Source: RI-92 sp037384645 (GTDB lineage Bacteria; Pseudomonadota; Gammaproteobacteria; UBA6429; Thiohalophilaceae). Taken from it: a DNA stretch of 64,000 nt. The stretch covers positions 1 to 64,000 of the forward strand of contig JARRNT010000009.1 of the NCBI GenBank assembly GCA_037384645.1, written 5' to 3'. The position numbers and the translations under genes are program-made. Below the pieces are notes generated by a model that was given only the letters and a program-made list of their open reading frames with translations, was not told where the DNA came from and did not search any database. Below are positions 17,335 to 25,685 of this stretch, piece after piece (the first letter of the stretch is position 1; every line of letters begins with the position of its first letter).

Positions 17335-17936
17335 CTAAGTTGACCGCTAATGAAATTACTGCCGTTATTCTCGCCGGCGGCATGGGCAGGCGCATGGGCG
17401 GCATCGACAAAGGCCAGATACAACTCAACCACAAACCCTTAATCGAATGGGTTATCGACGCAATTCGCCCGCAGGTCAAGACCATTCTGATTAACGCTAA
17501 TCGTAACCACGATGCTTATTCAGACTATGGTTTTCCGGTATTACACGATAGCTTTGCGGATTATCAGGGCCCGCTTGCCGGTTTTGCAGTAGGCATGCAG
17601 GCGGCAACCACGCCATTTGTTGTTACCATGCCTTGCGACGGACCATTCCTGGCACCGAACCTGGTCCAGCGCCTGTTACAGACTTTACAGGCACAGCAGG
17701 CAGAGATCGCCGTTGCCCATGACGGCGAACGCCTGCAACCAGTCTACGCCCTGCTCCCGGTTCGTCTATTACCCAGTCTGAATGCATTTCTCGAGAGCGG
17801 TGAGCGTAAAATTGATCGCTGGTACTCCCAACACGGCATCGCCCTGACGGATTTTTCCGATTCTCCGTCAACGTTCTTGAATATCAACACGCCGGCGGAT
17901 CGCCAGAAAATTGAGAAATCCGGGGTATATGCGTGA
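17331..17936 (+). CDS. mobA: molybdenum cofactor guanylyltransferase, copy 1
   Basis: This 201-residue enzyme adds GMP from GTP to molybdopterin, giving MGD, the form used by formate dehydrogenase. The GTP-binding signature is intact, LAGGMGRRMGGIDKG near 15-29, and the metal-site motif is PCDGPFL near 100. INTPAD lies near the end. The start overlaps the preceding stop (ATGA), and the next gene begins at the overlapping GTGA. A second, diverged copy lies at 45742. This copy belongs to the sigma-54 operon, so it probably meets demand when formate dehydrogenase is induced. Confidence 0.93.
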   Translation: MTKLTANEITAVILAGGMGRRMGGIDKGQIQLNHKPLIEWVIDAIRPQVKTILINANRNHDAYSDYGFPVLHDSFADYQGPLAGFAVGMQAATTPFVVTMPCDGPFLAPNLVQRLLQTLQAQQAEIAVAHDGERLQPVYALLPVRLLPSLNAFLESGERKIDRWYSQHGIALTDFSDSPSTFLNINTPADRQKIEKSGVYA

Positions 17937-18481
17937 TCAATTACACGGTTCCTCTTCTTGGTTTTTGTGCACACAGCGGCACCGGTAAGACCACCCTGTT
18001 GCGCCAACTATTGCCGTTATTAAAGCAGCAAGGCCTGCGCATCGGCATGGTAAAACATGCTCACCATCTTTTTGATATCGATCACCCCGGAAAAGACAGC
18101 TATGAATTGCGCAAGGCCGGTGCCAGTCAAATGCTGGTTGCCTCGCGTCAACGCATTGCCCTGGTCATGGAATCGGACGAGCCGAAAAGTGAACCCTCTC
18201 TGCAAGAATCACTTTCCCTGCTTAAGCCGGATAAACTGGACTTGGTCCTGGTAGAAGGCTTCAAACTGGAGGCCATTCCCAAGATTGAACTGCATCGCGC
18301 GCAACTGGATAAACCGCTGTTCTACCCAAACGACAAAAACATTATTGCCGTAGCCAGCGATATCCAGCTGCCGTCTCTCCCGGCTACACTTACACAACTG
18401 GACATTAACAATGTAGAGACAATAGCAGAATTTATTCTGAAAACCTGTTTACCCGATAGCACAAGACTGCACATTAGCTAG
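17933..18481 (+). CDS. mobB: MobB, GTP-binding molybdopterin cofactor protein, copy 1
   Basis: This 182-residue P-loop protein has Walker A HSGTGKTTLL near 13-22 and the family segments KHAHHLFDIDHPGKDSYELR near 42-61 and LVEGFK near 105. MobB binds GTP and MobA and is thought to help MGD transfer to target enzymes. The start is GTG overlapping the mobA stop (GTGA), with no later ATG before the P-loop. It is followed 17 bp later by moeA. A paralogue is found at 46349 with the same order of neighbours. Confidence 0.92.
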   Translation: MINYTVPLLGFCAHSGTGKTTLLRQLLPLLKQQGLRIGMVKHAHHLFDIDHPGKDSYELRKAGASQMLVASRQRIALVMESDEPKSEPSLQESLSLLKPDKLDLVLVEGFKLEAIPKIELHRAQLDKPLFYPNDKNIIAVASDIQLPSLPATLTQLDINNVETIAEFILKTCLPDSTRLHIS

Positions 18482-18498
18482 CACACGACGAGAACATT

Positions 18499-19770
18499 AT
18501 GCAAAGCAAACCCTTCACCCCTCAAACCAGTTGTGCCGATGATATCGATACGGAATCGCTGCGTGTGTCAGAGGCCAGACAGCGCATTCTGGAGAGCATC
18601 AGACCGATTCATGAATATGAAAAGCTGCCAATCCGCAGCGCACTGGACCGGATACTGCATACGCCGATTATTTCTCCGATCAATGTCCCGCCCCATCGAA
18701 ATTCCGCAATGGACGGTATTGCCGTGATGAGCACAGACCTGCCTGAATCCGGCAGTCACGACTTAAACGTGATCGGTACGGCCTATGCTGGCGTCGCCTA
18801 TAAAGGCCAATGCCTGGCTGGTCAATGTGTGCGCATCATGACCGGCGCGCCGATGCCGCAGGGAACGGACACCGTTATCATGCAGGAGCATGTTGAGTCA
18901 CTGGGTGATAATCGAGTGCGCATATTTGCTAACCATCGCCCCGGTCAGAATGTGCGTCAAATCGGTGAAGACATTCGTAAAGACGGCGAAGTTCTCAAAG
19001 CCGGCCGTAGGCTTACACCCGCGGATCTCGGGGTCTTAGCCTCATTAGGCATTGGTGAAGTCCAGGTCCTGCGTCGGCCGCGAGTCGCATTTTTCTCTAC
19101 TGGCGATGAGTTGCGTTCGATCGGCGAGGCACTCGGCGAAGGTGAGATCTTCGACAGCAATCGCTACAGCCTCTACGGCATGCTCCGTCAACTGGACGTG
19201 GAGATCCTGGATATGGGCGTAGTCCGCGACAAACCCGATGCCTTGCGCGAACGTTTGACACATGCGGCGGCAGTCGCCGATGTCGTAATCACATCTGGTG
19301 GAGTCTCCGTCGGTGACGCCGACTATATCAAACAAATTCTCAGCGAGCTTGGCGAGATCGGCTTTTGGAAAATCGCCATGAAACCTGGCCGGCCATTGAC
19401 CTTTGGCCAATTGGGCAGCACGCATTTCTTTGGCTTACCAGGCAACCCGGTCGCCGTAATGGTAACATTTTATCAATTTGTGCAACCCGCCTTACAATAT
19501 CTCGCCAGCGGCATCTACAAACACTCCCTCACACTGCAAGCCACCTGTATCAGCGACTTGAACAACCGTCCCGGTCGTTTCGAGTTTCAACGCGGCATCC
19601 TCACGCAAACAGCCGATGGCCACTTCGAGGTAGACAAAGCTGGCAAACAAGGTTCAGGGATCCTCACATCCATGAGCCATGCCAATTGCTTCATCCTGCT
19701 GGGCGAAGAGCGCGAAACCGTCAAGGCCGGCGATAAAGTAACAGTCCAGCCATTTGCTATTTATCTCTAG
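18499..19770 (+). CDS. moeA: molybdopterin molybdenumtransferase MoeA, copy 1
   Basis: This 423-residue enzyme inserts molybdate (or tungstate) into adenylylated molybdopterin. Family landmarks are NSAMDGIAV near 71-79, GAPMPQGTDTVIMQE near 116-130, FFSTGDELR near 197, TSGGVSVGDADYIK near 266-279 and FFGLPGNPVA near 312. The length is standard. It is the last gene of the sigma-54 operon, and a 17-bp dyad for the next operon lies 85 bases after its stop. A second MoeA is at 46916; the two may differ in metal preference or in regulation. Which metal each inserts cannot be read from the sequence. Confidence 0.94.
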   Translation: MQSKPFTPQTSCADDIDTESLRVSEARQRILESIRPIHEYEKLPIRSALDRILHTPIISPINVPPHRNSAMDGIAVMSTDLPESGSHDLNVIGTAYAGVAYKGQCLAGQCVRIMTGAPMPQGTDTVIMQEHVESLGDNRVRIFANHRPGQNVRQIGEDIRKDGEVLKAGRRLTPADLGVLASLGIGEVQVLRRPRVAFFSTGDELRSIGEALGEGEIFDSNRYSLYGMLRQLDVEILDMGVVRDKPDALRERLTHAAAVADVVITSGGVSVGDADYIKQILSELGEIGFWKIAMKPGRPLTFGQLGSTHFFGLPGNPVAVMVTFYQFVQPALQYLASGIYKHSLTLQATCISDLNNRPGRFEFQRGILTQTADGHFEVDKAGKQGSGILTSMSHANCFILLGEERETVKAGDKVTVQPFAIYL

Positions 19771-19854
19771 CCAGACGACGTACCCGTCCTCCGCACTAGC
19801 ATATAAACACGGATGGCTTTCCGACTATCTCGTGGCGCAGGCTCTGGCCAGGAG

Positions 19855-19871
19855 TGGGACATTTTGTCCCA
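19855..19871. promoter_or_regulatory. perfect activator dyad upstream of tiaS-like operon
   Basis: TGGGACATTTTGTCCCA is the best copy of the island motif, with 7-bp arms TGGGACA/TGTCCCA around a TTT centre. It lies about 235-250 bases before the predicted start at the downstream sigma-54 promoter. A weaker half-site (TGGTACAAAACGGGGTA) follows at 19876-19892. Confidence 0.75.
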
Positions 19872-20081
19872 TAGCTGGTACAAAACGGGGTATTAAATTG
19901 CTAGCTGTATAATGAATTCCAGCCACACAACGGTAAATGTATGACTAACAGGCGGAGGTACGGCGTCACATCGTCACTAAACCGCCCATTTTTCCCGTTT
20001 TATAGTCATTATTTCGTATTTTTTTCCTTATTACAGTTGCGTCATGCAGGCTGTTCGTTTTGCAAAATAACACCGAATTGG

Positions 20082-20097
20082 TGGCACAAGCGATGCA
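20082..20097 (+). promoter_or_regulatory. sigma-54 promoter for tiaS-like/receptor operon
   Basis: TGGCACAAGCGATGCA has a full TGGCAC at -24 and GC at -12, ten bases after GG; only the first T of TTGC differs. Predicted start is near 20108, 55 bases before ATG 20163, which has a strong AAGGAG. A second possible GG-N10-GC element at 19886-19900 ends TTGC but is further away. Apart from these, 19771-20162 holds no convincing gene. Confidence 0.78.
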
Positions 20098-20162
20098 TCT
20101 ATCGCAATGCTGTGGGCGACAGGCTCTCGCTGCCAGAAAATACCTAGTAAAGGAGTCAGATA

Positions 20163-20930
20163 ATGCCAGCCGATCCCCATACCGAGGACACGTTGCTGAT
20201 CGGTATCGACGATACCGATAATCTCGACAGCCGCGGTACCGGATACCGAGCACGATGCCTTGCTGCCCGGCTGAACGAGCAGGGTATGGGCCATGTGCAG
20301 GGTATCAGTCGGCATCAGTTACTGGTTGATGACGCGATCCCCTATACCTCTCACAACAGCGCCGCCTGCCTGCGTCTGGAACTTTCTTCTGGGACACAGC
20401 AGCCTGATGTAATCGCCTGTTGTCGGGACTTTCTCAGCACCGAATCTGCACCCGGCTCCGATGCCGGCTTGTGTGTCACTCCGCTTGCTGACACAGGCGA
20501 GGCATTGCAGGCCTTTGGTCAGCGCGCCCAGCGTGAGGTCCTGAATCGCCACGAAGCCGAAGAGTTGGCACAGCGCGAGAATGTCTGCCTGGAAGGGCTG
20601 ACCGGTGATCATGGTGGCATGATAGGCGCCCTGGCTGCAGTTGGGCTTCGGGCCTGGGGAGCAGATGGACGTTTTGTCTGGGTCGAAGGGATTCGTGAAC
20701 GGGCTGACAGACTGTTTTCGATTGCCGATCTCCTTGCCGAGACCGGCGTCGATCGAGTTATGACCCTGGCCGGCAAAGTGATCACAGACGGTACACAAAT
20801 ATTAAACCTGGGCCCCTGGCCACGTCCAATTGCGCACAATGGCGAGGCAGTATTACTTGTGGAGGAAAATCATGACGACAAAAGCAGTCAATGGCGCGTT
20901 GTCGATCGCGCAATTATCAAGCGTTACTAA
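20163..20930 (+). CDS. TiaS-like protein, function unknown
   Basis: This 255-residue soluble protein has IGIDDTDNLDSRGTGY at 13-28. It closely resembles the N-terminal IGIDDTD motif of archaeal TiaS, the tRNA-Ile2 agmatinylcytidine synthetase, and GLTGDHGGMIGALAAVGLRA near 144-163 recalls a second TiaS domain. At 255 residues it is far shorter than TiaS (about 420) and lacks a recognisable zinc ribbon or OB fold. Bacteria use TilS for that tRNA, so another ATP/GTP-linked reaction on a different substrate is likely. AAGGAG precedes the ATG. It heads an operon with a small membrane protein, a TonB-dependent receptor and TonB under a sigma-54 promoter. The role is unknown. Confidence 0.7.
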   Translation: MPADPHTEDTLLIGIDDTDNLDSRGTGYRARCLAARLNEQGMGHVQGISRHQLLVDDAIPYTSHNSAACLRLELSSGTQQPDVIACCRDFLSTESAPGSDAGLCVTPLADTGEALQAFGQRAQREVLNRHEAEELAQRENVCLEGLTGDHGGMIGALAAVGLRAWGADGRFVWVEGIRERADRLFSIADLLAETGVDRVMTLAGKVITDGTQILNLGPWPRPIAHNGEAVLLVEENHDDKSSQWRVVDRAIIKRY

Positions 20931-21447
20931 ACAACCCAAGATATCAGTGTGGCGTAGCGTAGGTTATCTCGTCGGCCTTGGCACGCTGGGCGTTATACTG
21001 CATGCAAGCTTTCGAATTCCAATGCATCTCCCAGGACACCATGGACTGGAATGGATGGCATTACTTGCCTTTGCCTTCATTAGCAGCCCTCGGCGCTGGG
21101 TAGCAACAGGGGTGGGCATATCCGCGACAGCCATTGCCTTCCTGCCTATCTGGGGATGGCATCTATCGTTTGCACCTCTGTTCTACCTTGCTTCTGCCGT
21201 GCTCTTCGACATGCTCTGCTTCATGCTGCCCAGGCAGAAACTACATCGCACCGTAGTTGTTTTATACGGTGGACTCGCATTTGCAGTAGCGGGTTTTATT
21301 AATTTTTTTATCGGCCCACATGGTGCAGCCAGCAACTTTGCATGGGAGTTCTGGTTTTTGATGCATTTAGGATTTGGCCTGGCTGGCACTCTGATCGGCA
21401 TTCAACTCGGCACATGGACACACACACAAGTTAAAACTCGATCCTGA
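20872..21447 (+). CDS. small polytopic membrane protein, possible S-component type
   Basis: ATG 20872 is chosen because GGAGGAAAATC lies directly before it, giving 191 residues. That start is 59 bases inside the end of the tiaS-like gene, in another frame. About five to six hydrophobic segments are seen (near 29-46, 55-72, 78-98, 100-118, 125-146 and 158-178). Size and topology resemble ECF-transporter S components or similar solute carriers, but no diagnostic motif is present. RIPMHLPGHHGLEWMALL is a striking His-containing stretch between segments 1 and 2. The operon suggests a part in uptake with the downstream outer-membrane receptor. Confidence 0.6.
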   Translation: MTTKAVNGALSIAQLSSVTKQPKISVWRSVGYLVGLGTLGVILHASFRIPMHLPGHHGLEWMALLAFAFISSPRRWVATGVGISATAIAFLPIWGWHLSFAPLFYLASAVLFDMLCFMLPRQKLHRTVVVLYGGLAFAVAGFINFFIGPHGAASNFAWEFWFLMHLGFGLAGTLIGIQLGTWTHTQVKTRS

Positions 21448-21539
21448 ATGAGACAGAGCAACACAGCGCACCCTGCAACCATCGCGCAAGGGGCACGCAT
21501 ATCCTTCATTTCATTTTTGTACGCAGAAAGGACTGCTTC

Positions 21540-23630
21540 ATGTTGCATAATAATAACAAGCATACCGAATCGCACGGTTGCCAGCCAATCAAGCTTAAAG
21601 TCGCCTTATTTTCTACCCTGTCCTGGTTTGTCCTGATAATGCCAGCAGCTGCAGCCACACAAAACGATACCGCCTATCCAATGGGTGAAATCGTCGTGAC
21701 AGGTCCACGTGGCGGGGCAACCGGAATCGAAACCGTTGACACGGTTACACGCCAGGACATGAAACGCGAAGGAGCAAAAACACTTGATGAAGCACTTCGC
21801 CTGCTGCCCGGCGTCAGTGTGCGCACGGGTGGCGACGGTACGCCACGTATTGATATTCATGGCTTACGCACACGTGACGTTAAACTCCTTGTCAACGGCG
21901 TACCGGTTCATTCCACATATGACGGCCAATTTGATCCGCGACTGATTCCAACCGATCAGATCGCACGGATCCACCTGGTGACCGGTGCAAGTTCTGAACT
22001 CTATGGCGATGGTGCCATAGCTGGTGTAATTGACATCATCACCCGCAAAGGCCAGGGTAAGGCACGCGGTAGTATCACTGCCGAATCTGGGCAAGATGGT
22101 TATCGGCGCATGGCCGGAGACGTTTCTGGCACCAGCGGAAATCTCTCCACCTTTGTCACAGCCAGCCACCGTACACACGATAACTATAGCCTCCCATCGG
22201 ATTACACTAGTACTACGCTACAACCCGGCGATACCCGTATCAACAGCGATCAACGCTTCGATAATGTGTACGCAAATCTACTGTATACACCGGACAGTCC
22301 ATGGCAATATGGATTAACCCTAACCCATGCCAACGGCGAATTCGGTATCCCGCCTAGCACGCTGGATAACACGACTGATCCCTTTGCTTCCAAGGTCAAA
22401 TACGAACGCATTACGGGATTGAATGGCAATAGCGCACAAGCGATTGTCAACTATACGCCATCCGGCTCGTGGAGTATGCGTAGCTGGTTGTTTGTGAACG
22501 ATCAGTGGCAACAGGATAGCATCTTCGACGATGCCAATTTCAACTCCTTCCTGAACCACAACAGCGCCAGCACGCGTCAGGAAACTCTAACCACGGGCGG
22601 GCATGCTCAGATAGACTGGAAAAACATTAAATACGGACATCTTGGCCTCGCCCTGAACGCCCGCCATGAACGCTGGACTGAATCCGGCTTTGTCCGCGAT
22701 GTCGCCACTGGTGGTGGCGGCGGTGGCGGTGGCGGTGGCGGCGGCGGTGGCGGCGGCGGCGGCGGCAGCACGAGCTATGCCTTGCGTACAGTGAACGACA
22801 ACCTGCATGTCGATGTGGTATCGCTTTCAGTCCAGTATGACGTCAGACCCTGGGAGCATACTGGTTTCGTCCTGGGCGCCGGACATCACATCCAGTACCG
22901 TGCAGATGGCAATTACAGTGCCAGCAGTTTTGTCGCCGGTATTTATCATAACCTTGGCAAAATAAGCAGGATCCATATATCGGTCGCACGCAAGATTCGT
23001 GTACCATCGATTCGCCAACTCTATGATACCACTTCCGGTAATCCTGCCCTGCAACCTGAGCATTCGCTTAATTACGAAATAGGCATCAACACACACTGGT
23101 CGACCGGTACATCATTCAGTGCTACTGCATATACCATGCAGGTCAAAAACTTCATCCAGAAAGACAAGACGACAAACACCTATGTCAATTACGAACAATA
23201 CCGCTTTCGCGGACTGGATTTGGGCCTGGGCACCCACTTTTCATCTCACTGGGTCCTGAAGACAAGTTACGCCTATCTGTGGAGTCGTGACGAATCGACC
23301 AATGCCACGCGCGAGGAATTGCAATACCGCCCCAGCTATACACTCAGTGCCGTGCTGGCCTACTCAGCCACGCACGGCTGGCATGGCAGCCTGACCGCAC
23401 TTCGCGTTGGACACCAATACTATTATTCACGCACGACACCATTACAAAAGGCCATTCTAGATCCCTACACGGTTTTTAATGCTTTGCTCGGATATCGCTT
23501 CAGCGGTCCTTTCCGTGGAGTCGATGCCTATTTGTGCGCAAGCAACCTGACCGACGCGAATTATGCTCAGAGCTACGGATTTCCCATGCCCGGCCGGGCG
23601 ATTTATGCCGGCGTACGCATGAAATTCTAG
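21540..23630 (+). CDS. TonB-dependent outer-membrane receptor with poly-Gly loop
   Basis: This 696-residue receptor has an N-terminal signal (hydrophobic run near 20-38 ending PAAAA), a TonB-box-like MGEIVVTGP near 48-56 and a plug domain (about 60-170: LDEALRLLPGVSVRTGG, then LVTGASSELYGDGAIAGVID). A beta-barrel follows, ending in GVRMKF with a terminal aromatic. The barrel contains a run of 19 glycines near 391-409, probably in an outer loop. The family imports substrates too large or scarce for porins, such as siderophores, cobalamin and metal complexes. It sits in a sigma-54 operon of a Mo/W island and is followed by tonB, so a molybdate/tungstate complex is the candidate substrate; this is inference. 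Confidence 0.88.
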   Translation: MLHNNNKHTESHGCQPIKLKVALFSTLSWFVLIMPAAAATQNDTAYPMGEIVVTGPRGGATGIETVDTVTRQDMKREGAKTLDEALRLLPGVSVRTGGDGTPRIDIHGLRTRDVKLLVNGVPVHSTYDGQFDPRLIPTDQIARIHLVTGASSELYGDGAIAGVIDIITRKGQGKARGSITAESGQDGYRRMAGDVSGTSGNLSTFVTASHRTHDNYSLPSDYTSTTLQPGDTRINSDQRFDNVYANLLYTPDSPWQYGLTLTHANGEFGIPPSTLDNTTDPFASKVKYERITGLNGNSAQAIVNYTPSGSWSMRSWLFVNDQWQQDSIFDDANFNSFLNHNSASTRQETLTTGGHAQIDWKNIKYGHLGLALNARHERWTESGFVRDVATGGGGGGGGGGGGGGGGGGGSTSYALRTVNDNLHVDVVSLSVQYDVRPWEHTGFVLGAGHHIQYRADGNYSASSFVAGIYHNLGKISRIHISVARKIRVPSIRQLYDTTSGNPALQPEHSLNYEIGINTHWSTGTSFSATAYTMQVKNFIQKDKTTNTYVNYEQYRFRGLDLGLGTHFSSHWVLKTSYAYLWSRDESTNATREELQYRPSYTLSAVLAYSATHGWHGSLTALRVGHQYYYSRTTPLQKAILDPYTVFNALLGYRFSGPFRGVDAYLCASNLTDANYAQSYGFPMPGRAIYAGVRMKF
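22710..22766 (+). repeat. GGT/GGC trinucleotide run encoding 19 Gly
   Basis: Nineteen consecutive glycine codons, a mix of GGT (6) and GGC (13), lie in frame within the receptor gene, between ...DVAT and STSYAL. Changes in repeat number would lengthen or shorten the loop without breaking the frame. The sequence is GC-rich and could also be mis-sized by sequencing. Confidence 0.9.
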
Positions 23631-23655
23631 TCATGCCAGATCAAGGACAGGTCTT

Positions 23656-24486
23656 ATGAATACAATGCACCCACACCTGTGTCCAGAATTTCATTTTCGC
23701 ATTCCCCCGCTCGTGGGCAGCGCACAGCGCCTGGTATTTTTCCTGCTTATCTCACTCGTCCTGCATGGCTTAATATTATCATTTATACCCGCCATGGAGG
23801 CGATTCACCCACCTGTGAAAACCACCAGGCGCGGACCAGTTATTATTGCCCTCGAGACCACGCCGACACATCATGATCGGCGTCAAAAGCCGCATCGCGC
23901 GCAACCTGAAAGCTCCGTCACCACAACGCCTGCAGATCACCCAACTGGCAAGCTGGCGTTAGCAACAAAGCAAACCCCCATGGCAACCAGATCAACACAC
24001 GGTACAACGCTAAATAGCCATAGCAAAACCCATCTACCCGTACATGCAAAACCCCGCACAAGCCTTCCGCATACAACACAAACACATCACAATCACGCGA
24101 AGAAAGCGGCTGTAATTTCGCCAACAGCCTATCCAGATGAGGCAAGCCGTCACACAACGGCAACGACCAGGCTCATCACAGCAGCGCCCTCTCCAGACCC
24201 TGCTGCCGTCGCCTCCCTGCTACGTACCGCCCTGCTCCGGCATTTCCACTATCCAGTGGTAGCGCTGCAAAATAACTGGCAAGGAAAAGTCGTACTAGGT
24301 ATGCGCGTGAGTGCGACAGGCCAGGTTCAGGATGCACAGATCCTACAGACATCAGGTATTCGCATACTCGATCGCGCCGCGCAACATAGTGCGAACGCGA
24401 TAGGCAATTTACCGGCGGCACGTCCCCTGCTAGCCGGTAAAACACTGCGCTTTCGTATACCGGTGAGCTACCGCTTGCAGCAATAA
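23656..24486 (+). CDS. tonB: TonB-family energy-transducing protein
   Basis: This 276-residue protein has an N-terminal membrane anchor (about 27-47), a long polar linker rich in His, Thr and Pro (50-180), and a C-terminal TonB domain (about 190-276: HYPVVALQNNWQGKVVLGM, then LRFRIPVSYRL). It links the inner-membrane proton-driven ExbB/ExbD motor to receptors; no exbB or exbD is in the window. The linker has unusually many histidines (for example HTTQTHHNHAKK), so metal contact is possible. It lies 25 bases after the receptor gene, and it is probably dedicated to it. It converges with the wtp genes. Confidence 0.88.
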   Translation: MNTMHPHLCPEFHFRIPPLVGSAQRLVFFLLISLVLHGLILSFIPAMEAIHPPVKTTRRGPVIIALETTPTHHDRRQKPHRAQPESSVTTTPADHPTGKLALATKQTPMATRSTHGTTLNSHSKTHLPVHAKPRTSLPHTTQTHHNHAKKAAVISPTAYPDEASRHTTATTRLITAAPSPDPAAVASLLRTALLRHFHYPVVALQNNWQGKVVLGMRVSATGQVQDAQILQTSGIRILDRAAQHSANAIGNLPAARPLLAGKTLRFRIPVSYRLQQ

Positions 24487-24599
24487 TTCGCAGTCTCAGA
24501 TTAATCGTGGCAAGGAGAAATTCCTATCACAGTACACAGGGTCGCGTAAGGCAAGTTATAGCGATATATACACAGAGTAACGTTTGAGCCTAGCCCCTG

Positions 24600-25685
24600 T
24601 CATTCTGGTCGCAAAGCAAGCGTATTACTGCTGTCTGGAATGAGTCGCAACGCCTCCGGCGGCAGCCGTGCCCACAGACGTGTGCCAATTTGTAACTCTT
24701 TGGCCCACCACGCGGGCACCCACGCCCGCAGTCGAGGCGACCCATCCAGTTGCAGCGCAAGCAGTGGACCGGAATGTTCGATTGCCACAACGCTTACTTC
24801 AAGGCAATTGTTGATGCCTTGCGGGCGTGAGCGCGCGATTTCAATATCGCCAGCAGATAAGCCAACGCAAAAGGGACCCCTCGGGGGAATAGCTGTTGAG
24901 CTTTCCAGTATATGACCATCCACATCGATGCGAAGACCTCGCGCGGATTTGCCCACGATGCTGGCTGACCACAGGTTGTCTATGCCCAGATGACTGGCTA
25001 CGCAAGTATCTGCCGGCCGTGCATGGACCTCAGAGTAAGACCCGGTCTGCAGCAATCGGCCATCGGAAAGTATGGCCACATGGTCGGCCAGTCTCGCCAC
25101 CTCTGATTGATGGTGCGTGACATACAGTACGGCAAGGTCGTACTCCTGAACCAGCCGGCGTACTCCCAGGTGCAGGGCCTCGCAACTGGTGGCATCAAGG
25201 TTGACACTGGGTTCATCGAACAATACCAGCGACGGTTCCATGGCCAGGGCTCGCGCCAATGCGACGCGTTGGCGTTGGCCACGGCTTAGTTGCTGCGGAT
25301 AGCTGGTACGCAAGTGGTTCAGCTTGAATTCATCGAGCAGACGTTTAAGCACCCCGCGACTCGCTCGACGTCCATCGCGCAGGCCAAAAGCCACATTGCC
25401 CTCGACAGTCAGATGAGGAAACAGTGCCAGGTCTTGAGGCACATAGGCGATGCGCCGCAGTTCGGGCGCCTCGGCGGTAATATCACGCCCCTGCAGCATG
25501 AGGCATCCGGCTTGGGCGGGCGAAAAGCCTGCGATCGCCTCAAGTAACGTGGTCTTGCCCGCGCCATTAATCCCCTGAATCGCCAGGCAGCTGCCGGATG
25601 CTACGCTAAATGCCAGCGGACCGAGCTGAAAGTCTCCTCGGCGTGTTGTCAGTCCCTGCACCTGCAGCACTTCCTGATTCATCAT
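24600..25685 (-). CDS. wtpC: tungstate/molybdate ABC transporter ATP-binding protein
   Basis: This 361-residue ABC ATPase has Walker A GINGAGKTT near 39-47, signature LSRGQRQR near 129-136, Walker B LVLFDEP near 150 and H-loop THH near 186. From about 235 a C-terminal MOP/TOBE-like regulatory domain fits ModC/WtpC proteins, which bind the oxyanion there. It is the last gene of the wtpA-wtpB-wtpC run; its start overlaps the permease stop by four bases (ATGA). The ATPase alone does not separate Mod, Wtp or sulfate systems; the wtpA sequence guides the name. Confidence 0.85.
   Translation of the reverse strand: MMNQEVLQVQGLTTRRGDFQLGPLAFSVASGSCLAIQGINGAGKTTLLEAIAGFSPAQAGCLMLQGRDITAEAPELRRIAYVPQDLALFPHLTVEGNVAFGLRDGRRASRGVLKRLLDEFKLNHLRTSYPQQLSRGQRQRVALARALAMEPSLVLFDEPSVNLDATSCEALHLGVRRLVQEYDLAVLYVTHHQSEVARLADHVAILSDGRLLQTGSYSEVHARPADTCVASHLGIDNLWSASIVGKSARGLRIDVDGHILESSTAIPPRGPFCVGLSAGDIEIARSRPQGINNCLEVSVVAIEHSGPLLALQLDGSPRLRAWVPAWWAKELQIGTRLWARLPPEALRLIPDSSNTLALRPE

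Noticed and set aside
19941..20147. 68-residue frame in the leader before the tiaS-like gene
   Set aside because: It spans the predicted sigma-54 promoter at 20082, has odd composition and no recognisable family; more likely chance.
24487..24599. Terminator between convergent tonB and wtpC
   Set aside because: One is expected there, but I could not find a convincing stem with a T-run.
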